From Gammaproteobacteria bacterium (GTDB lineage Bacteria > Pseudomonadota > Gammaproteobacteria > Steroidobacterales > Woeseiaceae): 64,000 nt of DNA. The notes beneath the pieces are model-generated. The model had not been told where the DNA came from and ran no database searches. It saw only the letters and a list, made by a program, of their open reading frames with translations. The stretch is taken from positions 1 to 64,000 of the forward strand of contig JAOTVR010000008.1 in assembly GCA_029863305.1 (NCBI GenBank), read 5' to 3'. The position numbers and the translations under genes are program-made. Numbering within the stretch: position 1 is the first letter of the stretch; every line of letters begins with the position of its first letter. Shown here piece by piece: positions 7,637 to 15,349 of the stretch.

Positions 7637-8515
7637 CTACTGCCGGGTTTCCGAGACGAACGACACGACCTTGCTCAGGAGATCTGGCGTGATGCTCAGA
7701 TTCTCGATCGTTCCCGCGTTCGAGGCCCACTCTTTCAAGGCCAGACCGATCAGCACCTGTGGCGGCAATTCGCCGTACGGCGCGAGCTTGAGCTCGTCGG
7801 CTTTGGCCTCGGCCTCGGCCAGCGTCAGGCTGTTTTCGGCCTGCATGTCGACGAGATCCTTGCGCCGATTCTCGAGTTCTACGTCGGTGTTCATTTCGGA
7901 CTCGCGGATCTTGCGCTCCTCATCGACCGCCGATTTACGCCGGTCGTAAATGGCCTGGTCGGCCCGCTTGTGCAGGCTTTCGCGGTAATCGGCTTCGAGT
8001 GCCTTTTGCATTTCCGGTGTCGCCTTGACCGCCGTGAAGTGCAGTCCCTCGAGTTCGATACCGATCGATCGCAGTTCCGGCGCCTCTGCCACTTTGGCGA
8101 ACACGATCGAGGCCAGGTCCTTCACCTCGCTCAACGCGTCCTCGAGCGAGCGGCGGCTGACTTCACTGCGCGTGTGCGCCTGCACGCTGTTGACGACGCG
8201 CTGTTCGAGTTGCTGCGGATCGTCACTCTTATAGTCGTGTGTCTTCGGCGCGATCGTAAAGTCGAGACGCTTCGCCAGTTCGAGAGGCTCGGTCAAGCGA
8301 TACGTCAGCGATCCCTGGATCGAGACTTCCTGGAAGTTCGCCGTCGTCTCATTGAAGATGAACAGGCTTTCCCGGCTCGCCAGCGGCACCGCGGCGATCG
8401 ACGTCGTCGCCGGCAGGTAGAAGAAATTGATACCGACGCCGTGCTGCACGAGCTTGCCGTTGCGATGGCACAGGACGTAAGTATTGGGTTCACCTTTATA
8501 GTAATTGATCAACAT
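7637..8515 (-). CDS. SPFH/Band 7 domain protein, soluble
   Basis: 292 residues with a prohibitin-like SPFH domain (about 1-190: GVGINFFYLPATTS, VSIQGSLTYRL, IGIELEGLHFTAVKATPEM) followed by a charged coiled coil (about 190-245, RKSAVDEERKIRESEMNTD). There is no N-terminal membrane segment, unlike flotillins and HflK/C, so it would be a cytosolic scaffold or bind membrane through partners. AGGAGG stands ideally before the ATG. It lies 16 bases after the NrtR-type gene and 4 before the kinase-like gene. A scaffold role for the two enzymes encoded downstream is inference. Confidence 0.88.
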   Translation of the reverse strand: MLINYYKGEPNTYVLCHRNGKLVQHGVGINFFYLPATTSIAAVPLASRESLFIFNETTANFQEVSIQGSLTYRLTEPLELAKRLDFTIAPKTHDYKSDDPQQLEQRVVNSVQAHTRSEVSRRSLEDALSEVKDLASIVFAKVAEAPELRSIGIELEGLHFTAVKATPEMQKALEADYRESLHKRADQAIYDRRKSAVDEERKIRESEMNTDVELENRRKDLVDMQAENSLTLAEAEAKADELKLAPYGELPPQVLIGLALKEWASNAGTIENLSITPDLLSKVVSFVSETRQ

Positions 8516-8531
8516 GTTGCACCTCCTTGCA

Positions 8532-9200
8532 CTACTTGATCACCTCAACACGATCGGGATGGATCGATCGATACAGTTTCGCCGGACGGTGTGCGCCGGC
8601 CTTCCTTTCCTTGCCCGTCTCCATGACGAGGCCAAGACTCAAAATGCGCTTCCTGAAATTTCGTTTGTCGAGCGCTTCGCCGAGGATGAGCTCGTACACC
8701 TGCTGCAGTTCCGGCAGCGTGAATTCCTTGGGCATGAACTGGAACGCAATGGTCGAGTAGTCGAGCTTGTCGACCAGCCGTCGCTGCGCCATGTCCAGGA
8801 TCTCGCGGTGATCAAACGCCAGCTCCGGCAACTCGTTCATGCCGAACCAGCTCACACCCTCGGCATCGGTCGCCGCACGAATCTCGATCGTGTCGGTCGG
8901 GATCAGCGCGTAATACGCAACCGTGATGACGCGCTCGCGGGGATCGCGGTCAGGCCTGCCGAAGGTGTACAACTGCTCAAGATAGACTCCGCTGACGCCG
9001 GTCTCTTCTGCGAGCTCCCGCCGCGCGCCCTCCTCGAGGCTTTCGTCGAGGTTGACGAAGCCTCCGGGCAACGCCCAGGCGCCCTGATGTGGCGGCAGCG
9101 CCCGTTTGATGAGCAAAACTTTCAACTCGTCCTGGCGAATCGTGAAGATCACGATGTCGGTCGTAACGGCCGGGTGCGGGTAGTCGTAGCTGTAGGACAT
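8532..9200 (-). CDS. nrtR: NrtR-type Nudix transcriptional regulator
   Basis: 222 residues: an N-terminal Nudix domain and a C-terminal winged helix (about 150-220, with LPELQQVYELILGEALDKRN and FRKRILS, ending in HRPAKLYR). This architecture defines NrtR, a repressor of NAD-metabolism genes that senses ADP-ribose. Unusually the Nudix box is complete (G-x5-E-x7-REL-A-EE-T-GV, from GGFVNLDE to EETGV), so it may still hydrolyse a nucleoside diphosphate derivative; many regulators of this family have a decayed box. Its ATG is four bases from a large palindrome, which points to autoregulation. It heads the operon with SPFH, kinase-like and ADP-ribosylglycohydrolase genes, fitting its ligand. Confidence 0.87.
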   Translation of the reverse strand: MSYSYDYPHPAVTTDIVIFTIRQDELKVLLIKRALPPHQGAWALPGGFVNLDESLEEGARRELAEETGVSGVYLEQLYTFGRPDRDPRERVITVAYYALIPTDTIEIRAATDAEGVSWFGMNELPELAFDHREILDMAQRRLVDKLDYSTIAFQFMPKEFTLPELQQVYELILGEALDKRNFRKRILSLGLVMETGKERKAGAHRPAKLYRSIHPDRVEVIK

Positions 9201-9203
9201 GGC

Positions 9204-9234
9204 TATACTTCGTGTGGCTTTGACACGAAGTATA
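9204..9234. promoter_or_regulatory. NrtR-type operator 1
   Basis: A perfect dyad: arm TATACTTCGTGT (9204-9215), seven-base spacer, arm ACACGAAGTATA (9223-9234). It lies immediately upstream of the nrtR ATG and would cover the start of transcription and the ribosome site. The inner GTGT-N7-ACAC is repeated in operator 2 exactly 23 bases on, about two helical turns. Binding by NrtR is inferred from position and symmetry. Confidence 0.8.
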
Positions 9235-9251
9235 GTGTGCTTTCTACACTA
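9233..9251. promoter_or_regulatory. NrtR-type operator 2
   Basis: A second perfect dyad, TAGTGT (9233-9238), seven-base spacer, ACACTA (9246-9251), sharing two bases with operator 1 and the same GTGT-N7-ACAC core in the same phase. The pair suggests cooperative binding of two dimers. It also lies 95 bases before the divergent solute-binding-protein gene. Confidence 0.75.
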
Positions 9252-9346
9252 AGTCAACAGGGAATGTCGCCCGCGTCGCCGCTAGACAACGGCGGAGCAA
9301 ATTGTAAGACTACTATCCCGTAATCCATTGATTCTGGAGAACTTTG

Positions 9347-10207
9347 ATGCGCGTTTTGATTGCCGTTTCGCTTGCTTTGCTGTTCATCACCGCGAACGCC
9401 GAAGGCCGGGCCGAGACGCTCAGGCGCATCTCGGAGAGCGGGGAGTTCCGCATCGGCTACGTGCCTGACGCACCGCCGCTCTCTTTTGTTGACAAGAACG
9501 GCACCGTGGCGGGCTATTCGATAGATCTTTGCCGGCATATCGCATGGACCGTCCGCGATGAACTGGGCCTGGAGACAGTCGACATCGTCTACACGCCGTT
9601 GGCGTCGATGGAGGAGCGTCTCACCGCCGTCGAAAACGGCGACGTCGATATCGAGTGCGGCGCAACGACGGTCACGCTGTCGCGACGCGAGCGGGTCGAT
9701 TTTACGCTGATGACGTTCATCACCGGCAGCGCGGTGCTGTCACGCAAGGCCAGCCCGATCGGAACCGTTGATGACATCAACGGCACGAAGATCGCGGTAT
9801 TGGGTGGCACAACCACCGAGAACGTGATGCGGCACGTCATCGAGATCAATGAATTCGATATCGACCTGCAACTGATCAGCTCTCATGACGAAGGAATGCA
9901 ATTGCTGAATTCGGGAAAGGTTGACGGTTACGCATCGGACCGCGCCATGTTGATCGGTCAGGTGTTCCGGGATGAAAACGCGAAAAATCAGTACGCCATG
10001 ACGGGCGGGCCATTGTCGTTCGAACCGTACGCCATGATGATTCCGCGCGGCGACACGGAATTCCGCCTGATCGCGGACAAGGCGCTGGCGTCACTCTTCC
10101 GCGGCCCGCGGATTCGACGTATTTATCACAACTGGTTTGGCCGCTACGGCGAACCGTTGTCACCGATCATAGAGGCGGTTTATCAGTTTCAGGCGGTGGG
10201 TGAATAG
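9347..10207 (+). CDS. Periplasmic family 3 solute-binding protein
   Basis: 286 residues with a signal peptide (VSLALLFITANA) and the bilobed amino-acid-binding fold: GEFRIGYVPDAPPLSFVDKNG, GYSIDLCRHIA, ENGDVDIECGATTVTLSRRE, a lobe switch at TKIAVLGGTTTE, and GPLSFEPYAMMIPRGD. Family members bind polar amino acids or related small acids for ABC import; some act as sensors. GGAGA lies seven bases before the ATG at 9347. No permease or ATPase gene is nearby, so it is an orphan binding protein. It is transcribed away from nrtR across the operator pair; co-regulation is possible but not shown. Confidence 0.85.
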   Translation: MRVLIAVSLALLFITANAEGRAETLRRISESGEFRIGYVPDAPPLSFVDKNGTVAGYSIDLCRHIAWTVRDELGLETVDIVYTPLASMEERLTAVENGDVDIECGATTVTLSRRERVDFTLMTFITGSAVLSRKASPIGTVDDINGTKIAVLGGTTTENVMRHVIEINEFDIDLQLISSHDEGMQLLNSGKVDGYASDRAMLIGQVFRDENAKNQYAMTGGPLSFEPYAMMIPRGDTEFRLIADKALASLFRGPRIRRIYHNWFGRYGEPLSPIIEAVYQFQAVGE

Positions 10208-10263
10208 CTCATATTGCGCGGGTCGACCGGGGCGCGGCACAACGTGGTAAGCCGCTGCAGGCG

Positions 10264-11019
10264 CTACAGCCTGAGGTCAACGAAAAACTGCGCGCGCTCG
10301 ATGTGTTCGGCCGTAATGCTACCGCCCTCACCGTAGTTGGGATCGAGGTTGCCGCGCCGCCAGCGCGAAAATCGAACCTCGCCCTCGCACAGCCTGCTGG
10401 TATCCAGCGTGCCGATCGGTATCACTGCAGCAACCGGGAAACTCGCAACACCGGTATCGCTGCTGAGAGTGACCGCATCCGTGTCGGTGAAGACGAGGCC
10501 GCTGTTTGTCGCACACGACAGCGATACCTCGATGTCCGGGACGATGCTGGTGCCTGAAGGCGTCCAGGCGATCGGGACATTGTCTGCCTGAGCCAGCACG
10601 TCATTACTTGTCGGCGACTGTACGAGAAAACCTTCGGGCAAGGTGACATTGGAATTCGGCGCACTCACGCCGCTATCCCGTGTGAACGAAACGGTAAACA
10701 TCGTACCGGCGTCATCGAAATCGAAACTCGCCGCGTAACGGAAACGCCCGATGACGGACATATCCTCGATCATGGTCTTCTGAATGCCATTGGCCGTAAC
10801 GGTCAATCTGTCGCCGGGGCTGAGTTCGAGACTGGTGCGAGCGAGTCCGTCATGGCCCACCTCCAGTTCGGCATCAACGAACGTCCTGCCCGTGCCGTTT
10901 GCGAAAACGTCAATATCCGCGTGAATGCCCTGCGTCGTAACGTTTTCCGAGGTCGTGTTGCTGCATGCGCTGAACACGGTGGCGCTCAGGATTATGCAAA
11001 ACAGACGGTAGCTACTCAT
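10264..11019 (-). CDS. Putative lipoprotein of unknown function
   Basis: 251 residues from the ATG ending at 11019, chosen because a lipoprotein signal follows (ILSATVFSAC). An upstream start without signal would give 268 residues. The mature part is beta-rich (ADIDVFANGTGRTFVDAELEVG, LSPGDRLTVTANGIQ, FTVSFTRDSG) and resembles immunoglobulin-like secreted domains. No family is recognised. No good ribosome site is visible. It lies alone between the solute-binding protein and an amidohydrolase. Confidence 0.6.
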   Translation of the reverse strand: MSSYRLFCIILSATVFSACSNTTSENVTTQGIHADIDVFANGTGRTFVDAELEVGHDGLARTSLELSPGDRLTVTANGIQKTMIEDMSVIGRFRYAASFDFDDAGTMFTVSFTRDSGVSAPNSNVTLPEGFLVQSPTSNDVLAQADNVPIAWTPSGTSIVPDIEVSLSCATNSGLVFTDTDAVTLSSDTGVASFPVAAVIPIGTLDTSRLCEGEVRFSRWRRGNLDPNYGEGGSITAEHIERAQFFVDLRL

Positions 11020-11093
11020 GCGAATAAAACTAGCACACTCGTCAAATGGGGCCAATCGACAAACGCACATTATTCGCTGCCCCCGGCGCGACT

Positions 11094-12389
11094 CTACAGC
11101 AGTGACTTGACGATCTGGCCACCTTTCATGATCAGCGCGAGATTATTCCCGGGATCTCGCAGTACCGAAATATCCTCGAGTGGCTCACCATTAATCAGCA
11201 GCATGTCCGCGACCCAGCCTTCGCGGATTTCACCGAAATTGCCATGGCGGTTCAGCTTGCCCGCCATTCGAATGACCTTGGCGCTTTCCGACGTTGCCTG
11301 CGCGAGGACCTCCGCCGGTGTCCAGTACGCCGCACGCGCCGTAAATTCCTGCGTCAGCAGCGGATACATGCCGCTGATCAGGTCAGTGGAAAATCCGGTC
11401 CGGATATTGTGCTTCCTGATCAGCGCGATCAGGTTTTCCTGACCTTCGAGAACGGCCTCGAGCTTGTCCAGGTTTGTCTGCGTGAGACCTGGCAGGTTTT
11501 TCAGCTCACGATAGACGACGACCTGTGTGCTGATGACGACGTCGTTCTGCTTGACGTACTTTGCCGTCGCGTCATCGATCAACAGGCCGTGCTCGATACA
11601 CTTGACGCCGTTATCGATCAGCCGGCGCACTGCGTCGCTCGTGTACGCATGCGCGAGTACGTAAGTGCCCCAATCGCTGGCCGCCTGCACGGCAGCCCGA
11701 ATTTCCGCCGGCGATGGCTGCAGTGAATGAATCGGATCGAATTCCGACATGACGCCACCGCCGCCCATGATCTTGATTTGTGTCGCGCCGAAGCGGAGAT
11801 TTTCCCGCGCTGCCGCCAGATGCTGATCGACGCCGTCGACGAGAACGGAGGTACCGTTGTACAGGTAATGGCTGCCACCCTGCAGGCTTGGATTGGGCTG
11901 GTCGCCGAAACGAAAATCGCCATGCCCTGCCGTCTGGGAAATATAAGCACCGGATGGGAATACACGCGGTCCCTCGATTGCACCCGAATCGATCGCTCTC
12001 GCAAAGTGCGGATGCGTGCCGCCGGCGTCACGGATGCTCGTGAAGCCGCTGTCGAGATAATGCTTCGCGACCTTTGTCGCGTAAACGTGACTGAGCGTCG
12101 AATACGCATCGATCTGGTCGGACGGCACGTGCCCCGACAAATGCACATGCAGATCGATGAAACCCGGCGACAAGACACGGTTGCCGCCGTCGATAATGCG
12201 GCTGCCTTCCGGCGCGTCGATCGGATCGCCGGCGATCTTCGAGATAACGCCGTCTTCAACAAGCACGTGGCCGGGCATCAACCTGGCGTCGACGCCATTG
12301 AAAATACGCACGTTTTGAATCAGTACACTATCCGCCTGAGCGGCCAGGGACGCGCAGGCCAGGCCTGCAAACAGCAGAATTCTTATCAT
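11094..12389 (-). CDS. Exported amidohydrolase (Xaa-Pro dipeptidase/imidazolonepropionase-like)
   Basis: 431 residues with a signal peptide (LLFAGLACASLAAQA) and an amidohydrolase TIM barrel. Metal-binding HVHL is at about residue 82 (SPGFIDLHVHL), then SIRDAGGTH, HAYTSDAVRRLIDNG with IEHG about 30 residues on, and a late STDL Asp. The C-terminal composite beta domain (GWVADMLLINGEPLEDI) is typical of the group that includes secreted prolidase-like and organophosphorus-type enzymes. It would hydrolyse an amide, peptide or cyclic amide in the periplasm. The substrate cannot be read. It stands as a single gene. Confidence 0.85.
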   Translation of the reverse strand: MIRILLFAGLACASLAAQADSVLIQNVRIFNGVDARLMPGHVLVEDGVISKIAGDPIDAPEGSRIIDGGNRVLSPGFIDLHVHLSGHVPSDQIDAYSTLSHVYATKVAKHYLDSGFTSIRDAGGTHPHFARAIDSGAIEGPRVFPSGAYISQTAGHGDFRFGDQPNPSLQGGSHYLYNGTSVLVDGVDQHLAAARENLRFGATQIKIMGGGGVMSEFDPIHSLQPSPAEIRAAVQAASDWGTYVLAHAYTSDAVRRLIDNGVKCIEHGLLIDDATAKYVKQNDVVISTQVVVYRELKNLPGLTQTNLDKLEAVLEGQENLIALIRKHNIRTGFSTDLISGMYPLLTQEFTARAAYWTPAEVLAQATSESAKVIRMAGKLNRHGNFGEIREGWVADMLLINGEPLEDISVLRDPGNNLALIMKGGQIVKSLL

Positions 12390-12579
12390 GATCTTCCCGG
12401 CACAAGTTCGGTATCAGCGGCCGATTGTACGACGGGAAGCGTCTCCGGCGGCGCCAATCTGCGTTTTTCTCACGGAATTGCAGCGTGCACATTCGGCGGC
12501 GCGGCGCTAGCTTGTCACTACCGCTCAGCAGAGGAACAGTTCCTCCTGCATGGGCACTCATCCAACCAGGGAAGGAACG

Positions 12580-13341
12580 ATGAACACAAGAATCGCAGCA
12601 ACAATGGCGGCGTGCGCGGCAGCCGCTTATTTGATCTACGCCGGCCTCACTGATACCCCCGCCGAAATCCCGGCCGGGCCGCTCCAGCCGGGCAATATCG
12701 CGACGCCGCAACAAGCCTCGGCTACGAACCTTGATCAGACCGGGCCGGCCGTCGTTGCCGATGACGGCACCGAGATCGTACTCGGCCTTCGGGTGCGCAA
12801 GGACAGAAACTGCCACGTCGAACTCAAGGACTACGTGACGACCGATGGCGAAATGTTCTCGGCATACTCCTGCACACCCATCGGCCCCGTATCGGCGCAT
12901 CCCTATGCCGACTACGACAATGCGACACTCGCCGCCATGGCCTATGCCGACGCGGCCGCCGCGGCTTTGCTCGGGCAAAGGCTGATACGCAAGGATACGC
13001 GCAGGTCGTACCGGCTGCTCGTACGCGCCGCGGCGCTCGAGGGAGGCAATATCCGGCACCTTGCCTGGTTGTCGGACCAGGCATTTGGCGCCATCGCAAT
13101 CGATGGCGAGCCGCAGGTTGCCAACCTGCAGCGCCAGTATGAACTTTCGGCGCTTGCCGCACGGCTTGGCGACGATTCCGGCAGAGCCGACTACCTGAAA
13201 AACGAACTCGTACGCATCGGTGTTGATGACGATCAACTGGACTCGCTGGATGCGCGTGTCAGTGCGTTACTTCAATCCATGCGTGACATACAGCGAACGG
13301 TTCTTGGTGAGGTCACGATCGGAGGGCAGGATGATGCGTAA
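12580..13341 (+). CDS. Exported protein of unknown function
   Basis: 253 residues from the ATG at 12580, preceded by GGGAAGGA; an ATG ten codons earlier lacks a ribosome site. An N-terminal hydrophobic helix (AATMAACAAAAYLIYAGL) is a signal peptide or anchor. A Cys pair (NCHVELKDY and YSCTPIG, about residues 82 and 105) may form a disulfide. The rest is helical (AMAYADAAAAALLGQRLI, YELSALAARLG), recalling Sel1/TPR-like helices without clear repeats. The next gene starts within its last codons, so the two form a coupled pair. No family recognised. Confidence 0.65.
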   Translation: MNTRIAATMAACAAAAYLIYAGLTDTPAEIPAGPLQPGNIATPQQASATNLDQTGPAVVADDGTEIVLGLRVRKDRNCHVELKDYVTTDGEMFSAYSCTPIGPVSAHPYADYDNATLAAMAYADAAAAALLGQRLIRKDTRRSYRLLVRAAALEGGNIRHLAWLSDQAFGAIAIDGEPQVANLQRQYELSALAARLGDDSGRADYLKNELVRIGVDDDQLDSLDARVSALLQSMRDIQRTVLGEVTIGGQDDA

Positions 13342-13942
13342 ACTGCTCCCATTTCTACTACTCATCGCGGCACTGCAGACGGACATCTGCTTCGCACAGG
13401 CAAATTCCATGAATATCCTGTGCGCGGACTGCCGGGATCCGCATCAGTACCCGGCCGATTTCGTAAACTTTGCCTTTAATCAACTCTATGGTCCTGACGC
13501 CTGGATGGCTTTCGAACTGGCTGACGATTTCTATGTCACCAATCTGGACAACCAGACGGTCTACGTCGATGCGGATTTTGTCTTCCTCGGCCTGGGATTC
13601 AGAGGATTTCGCGTTCCGTTCTGGCCGACCAATTTGTTGCGGTTTACGCTGGCGTTACCGGACGGTCGAATATACATGGCATTACGCAGTGTGTATCAAA
13701 CATCGCTGCCGGTGCCCTCTTCGGTTGACAGCGAGCAAGGCGATGCTGAAAACAATATCAGCTCGTCGTATGACGATGGCAATGAGGGCGAAGCGGAGGA
13801 CGATTACGACGCCGACCACTACGATGACGACGTCTGGGAGTGGGACGATCTGGACAATGACGATTACGAAGGCACAACCTGGATCGAAGATCCCGACGAA
13901 TTTGATGAATTCGATGACGCCGACTGGTGCGAAGAGTGCTAG
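13331..13942 (+). CDS. Secreted protein with long acidic Asp/Glu/Tyr tail
   Basis: 203 residues with a signal peptide (LLPFLLLIAALQTDICFAQ). The ATG at 13331 follows GGAGGGCAGG and overlaps the preceding stop by 11 bases; ATG 13334 is equally possible. The mature N-terminal half has a CADC pair and hydrophobic strands (FVFLGLGFRGFRVPFWPTN). From about residue 135 the protein turns into a run of Asp, Glu, Tyr and Trp ending in DADWCEEC. Such tails can bind calcium or other cations or keep a protein soluble. Its two terminal Cys match the early CADC pair, so disulfides are likely. Function unknown. Confidence 0.68.
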   Translation: MMRKLLPFLLLIAALQTDICFAQANSMNILCADCRDPHQYPADFVNFAFNQLYGPDAWMAFELADDFYVTNLDNQTVYVDADFVFLGLGFRGFRVPFWPTNLLRFTLALPDGRIYMALRSVYQTSLPVPSSVDSEQGDAENNISSSYDDGNEGEAEDDYDADHYDDDVWEWDDLDNDDYEGTTWIEDPDEFDEFDDADWCEEC

Positions 13943-14006
13943 ATCATGGCTGATCGTCGCCACGAGTCTCAGGTCACCGCCGACCTGGCACGGTGCCATC
14001 GGTCAC

Positions 14007-14037
14007 GGCTGAGACGCGATTTGTCTCAGCCTTTTTT
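14007..14037 (+). terminator. Intrinsic terminator
   Basis: GGCTGAGAC (14007-14015) and GTCTCAGCC (14023-14031) form a perfect 9-bp stem with a seven-base loop, followed by six T. It ends the plus-strand pair of secreted-protein genes and overlaps the tail of the convergent AAA-FHA gene. Confidence 0.9.
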
Positions 14038-15189
14038 CTTGCGTTCAACCGACACTACGCGCATCTCTTCTGCCATGCGTTGCATCTCGGTGAGATTTCT
14101 CATCTTGACGGTGTCGGGCGACTGCAGGCGAGCCGCAACCTCATCACTGATCGCGGGTGCATTCTCGATCTTCAGCCTGTGGTGGCCTATCGAAATGATG
14201 TCGTTGCTTCTCAGGACCGTGCTTTTCAGCCTGACCGAATTCACCGTCGTGCCGTTGGAACTGTTCAGATCGAGCAGGACCAATGCGTTCGAGTATCGCA
14301 GTAGTACCGCGTGTATCTTGCTTGCGTACTCGTCATCGAGAACGACATCAGCAAATTCGGAACGACCGATCAGGACTTTTTTTGTACGTGGCACATACTG
14401 CGACAGCGTCGAGCCGTTGCGCGTAATGATGAGTCGTGGCTTGTCCGGGCAAATAGCCTCTTGTGCGTAATGGTTGATCAGGCCGGGCCATCCGCCCGAC
14501 AGCTCGCGCACTCGCTCGCAGGCAGCAACGGGGAAAAGTGTATCGGGTTGTTGCACGCCGCAGGCTGCCAGGCGAGCGTGCAGGTATAGCACGGTTTCCT
14601 GGTCGGACAACGGACCGATCGTGAAGATGCCGACCTGGCGTTTCGCGATACAGGGCATGCTCTCCGATCCGATCAGCGAGCTGAGGTTTTCGTTGCCGGT
14701 CAACAGGATTCGAATCGCGAAGCGATGTTTGACAGTCAGAGCGGCAAGCGCATCGAGTGTGCGCAATGCGCTCGGATACATGTGTTCGATATTGTCGACA
14801 ATCAGGAGCGGCGGCTGGCCTGATCCGGCTTGCTGCATGGCGAATACCTTGACCATTTGCAGCAGTTCGCGGCTGGAGTCGAGGCCCATGTCGTAGCCAT
14901 ACTGCGACAGCATCTCCGACAGCAGCCCCTGGGGCCGGATATCGGTGCCATCAATCAGCGCAGCCGCGGTGTCTGCCGGTATCGAATCGCGGACTCGGCG
15001 AACGATCGTGGTCTTGCCGGAGGAACGTGGCCCGTGCAGCACCGCAATACCGCGCGGCCCGTTCAGCGTTGTCTGGACAAATTTCAATGCATCCCGGTGC
15101 GACTGGTAATTCAGCGTGACCAGCGCGCCGGCCTCACTCCCAAACGCTCGCTCGCCAATTCCTGCGTGTAAAGGCCGATTGTCAGACAC
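14026..15189 (-). CDS. AAA ATPase (ExeA-like) with C-terminal FHA domain, copy 1
   Basis: 387 residues from a GTG at 15189 preceded by GGAG. An ATG at 15255 or 15321 would extend it; the GTG also agrees with where the paralogue at 39434-40690 begins. Walker A is GPRSSGKTT, Walker B LLIVDNI, sensor ILLTG, then GGWPGLINHYA as in ExeA/GspA-type ATPases. The C-terminal FHA domain has GRSEFADVVLDD, SKIH and LDLNSSNGTTVN, which recognise phosphothreonine. It ends with NAPAISDE and a short PDTVKMRNL motif, both repeated in the paralogue. ExeA helps place the type II secretin, but no secretion genes are here. A signalling ATPase is all that can be claimed. Confidence 0.87.
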   Translation of the reverse strand: MSDNRPLHAGIGERAFGSEAGALVTLNYQSHRDALKFVQTTLNGPRGIAVLHGPRSSGKTTIVRRVRDSIPADTAAALIDGTDIRPQGLLSEMLSQYGYDMGLDSSRELLQMVKVFAMQQAGSGQPPLLIVDNIEHMYPSALRTLDALAALTVKHRFAIRILLTGNENLSSLIGSESMPCIAKRQVGIFTIGPLSDQETVLYLHARLAACGVQQPDTLFPVAACERVRELSGGWPGLINHYAQEAICPDKPRLIITRNGSTLSQYVPRTKKVLIGRSEFADVVLDDEYASKIHAVLLRYSNALVLLDLNSSNGTTVNSVRLKSTVLRSNDIISIGHHRLKIENAPAISDEVAARLQSPDTVKMRNLTEMQRMAEEMRVVSVERKKKG

Positions 15190-15349
15190 CGTTCGAGTCT
15201 CCGTTTGTACATAATTCTCTACGGCTAAGAGACCATGCGTGGGTGTCGCCGTCATGGAACCACGTCGCAAAATTGACAGCGCGCCCGAGGGTCGGGGCGC
15301 CGGCGACACAGTTGCCAACATTTGTTTGATTAGCTAACCTTTGTCTATT

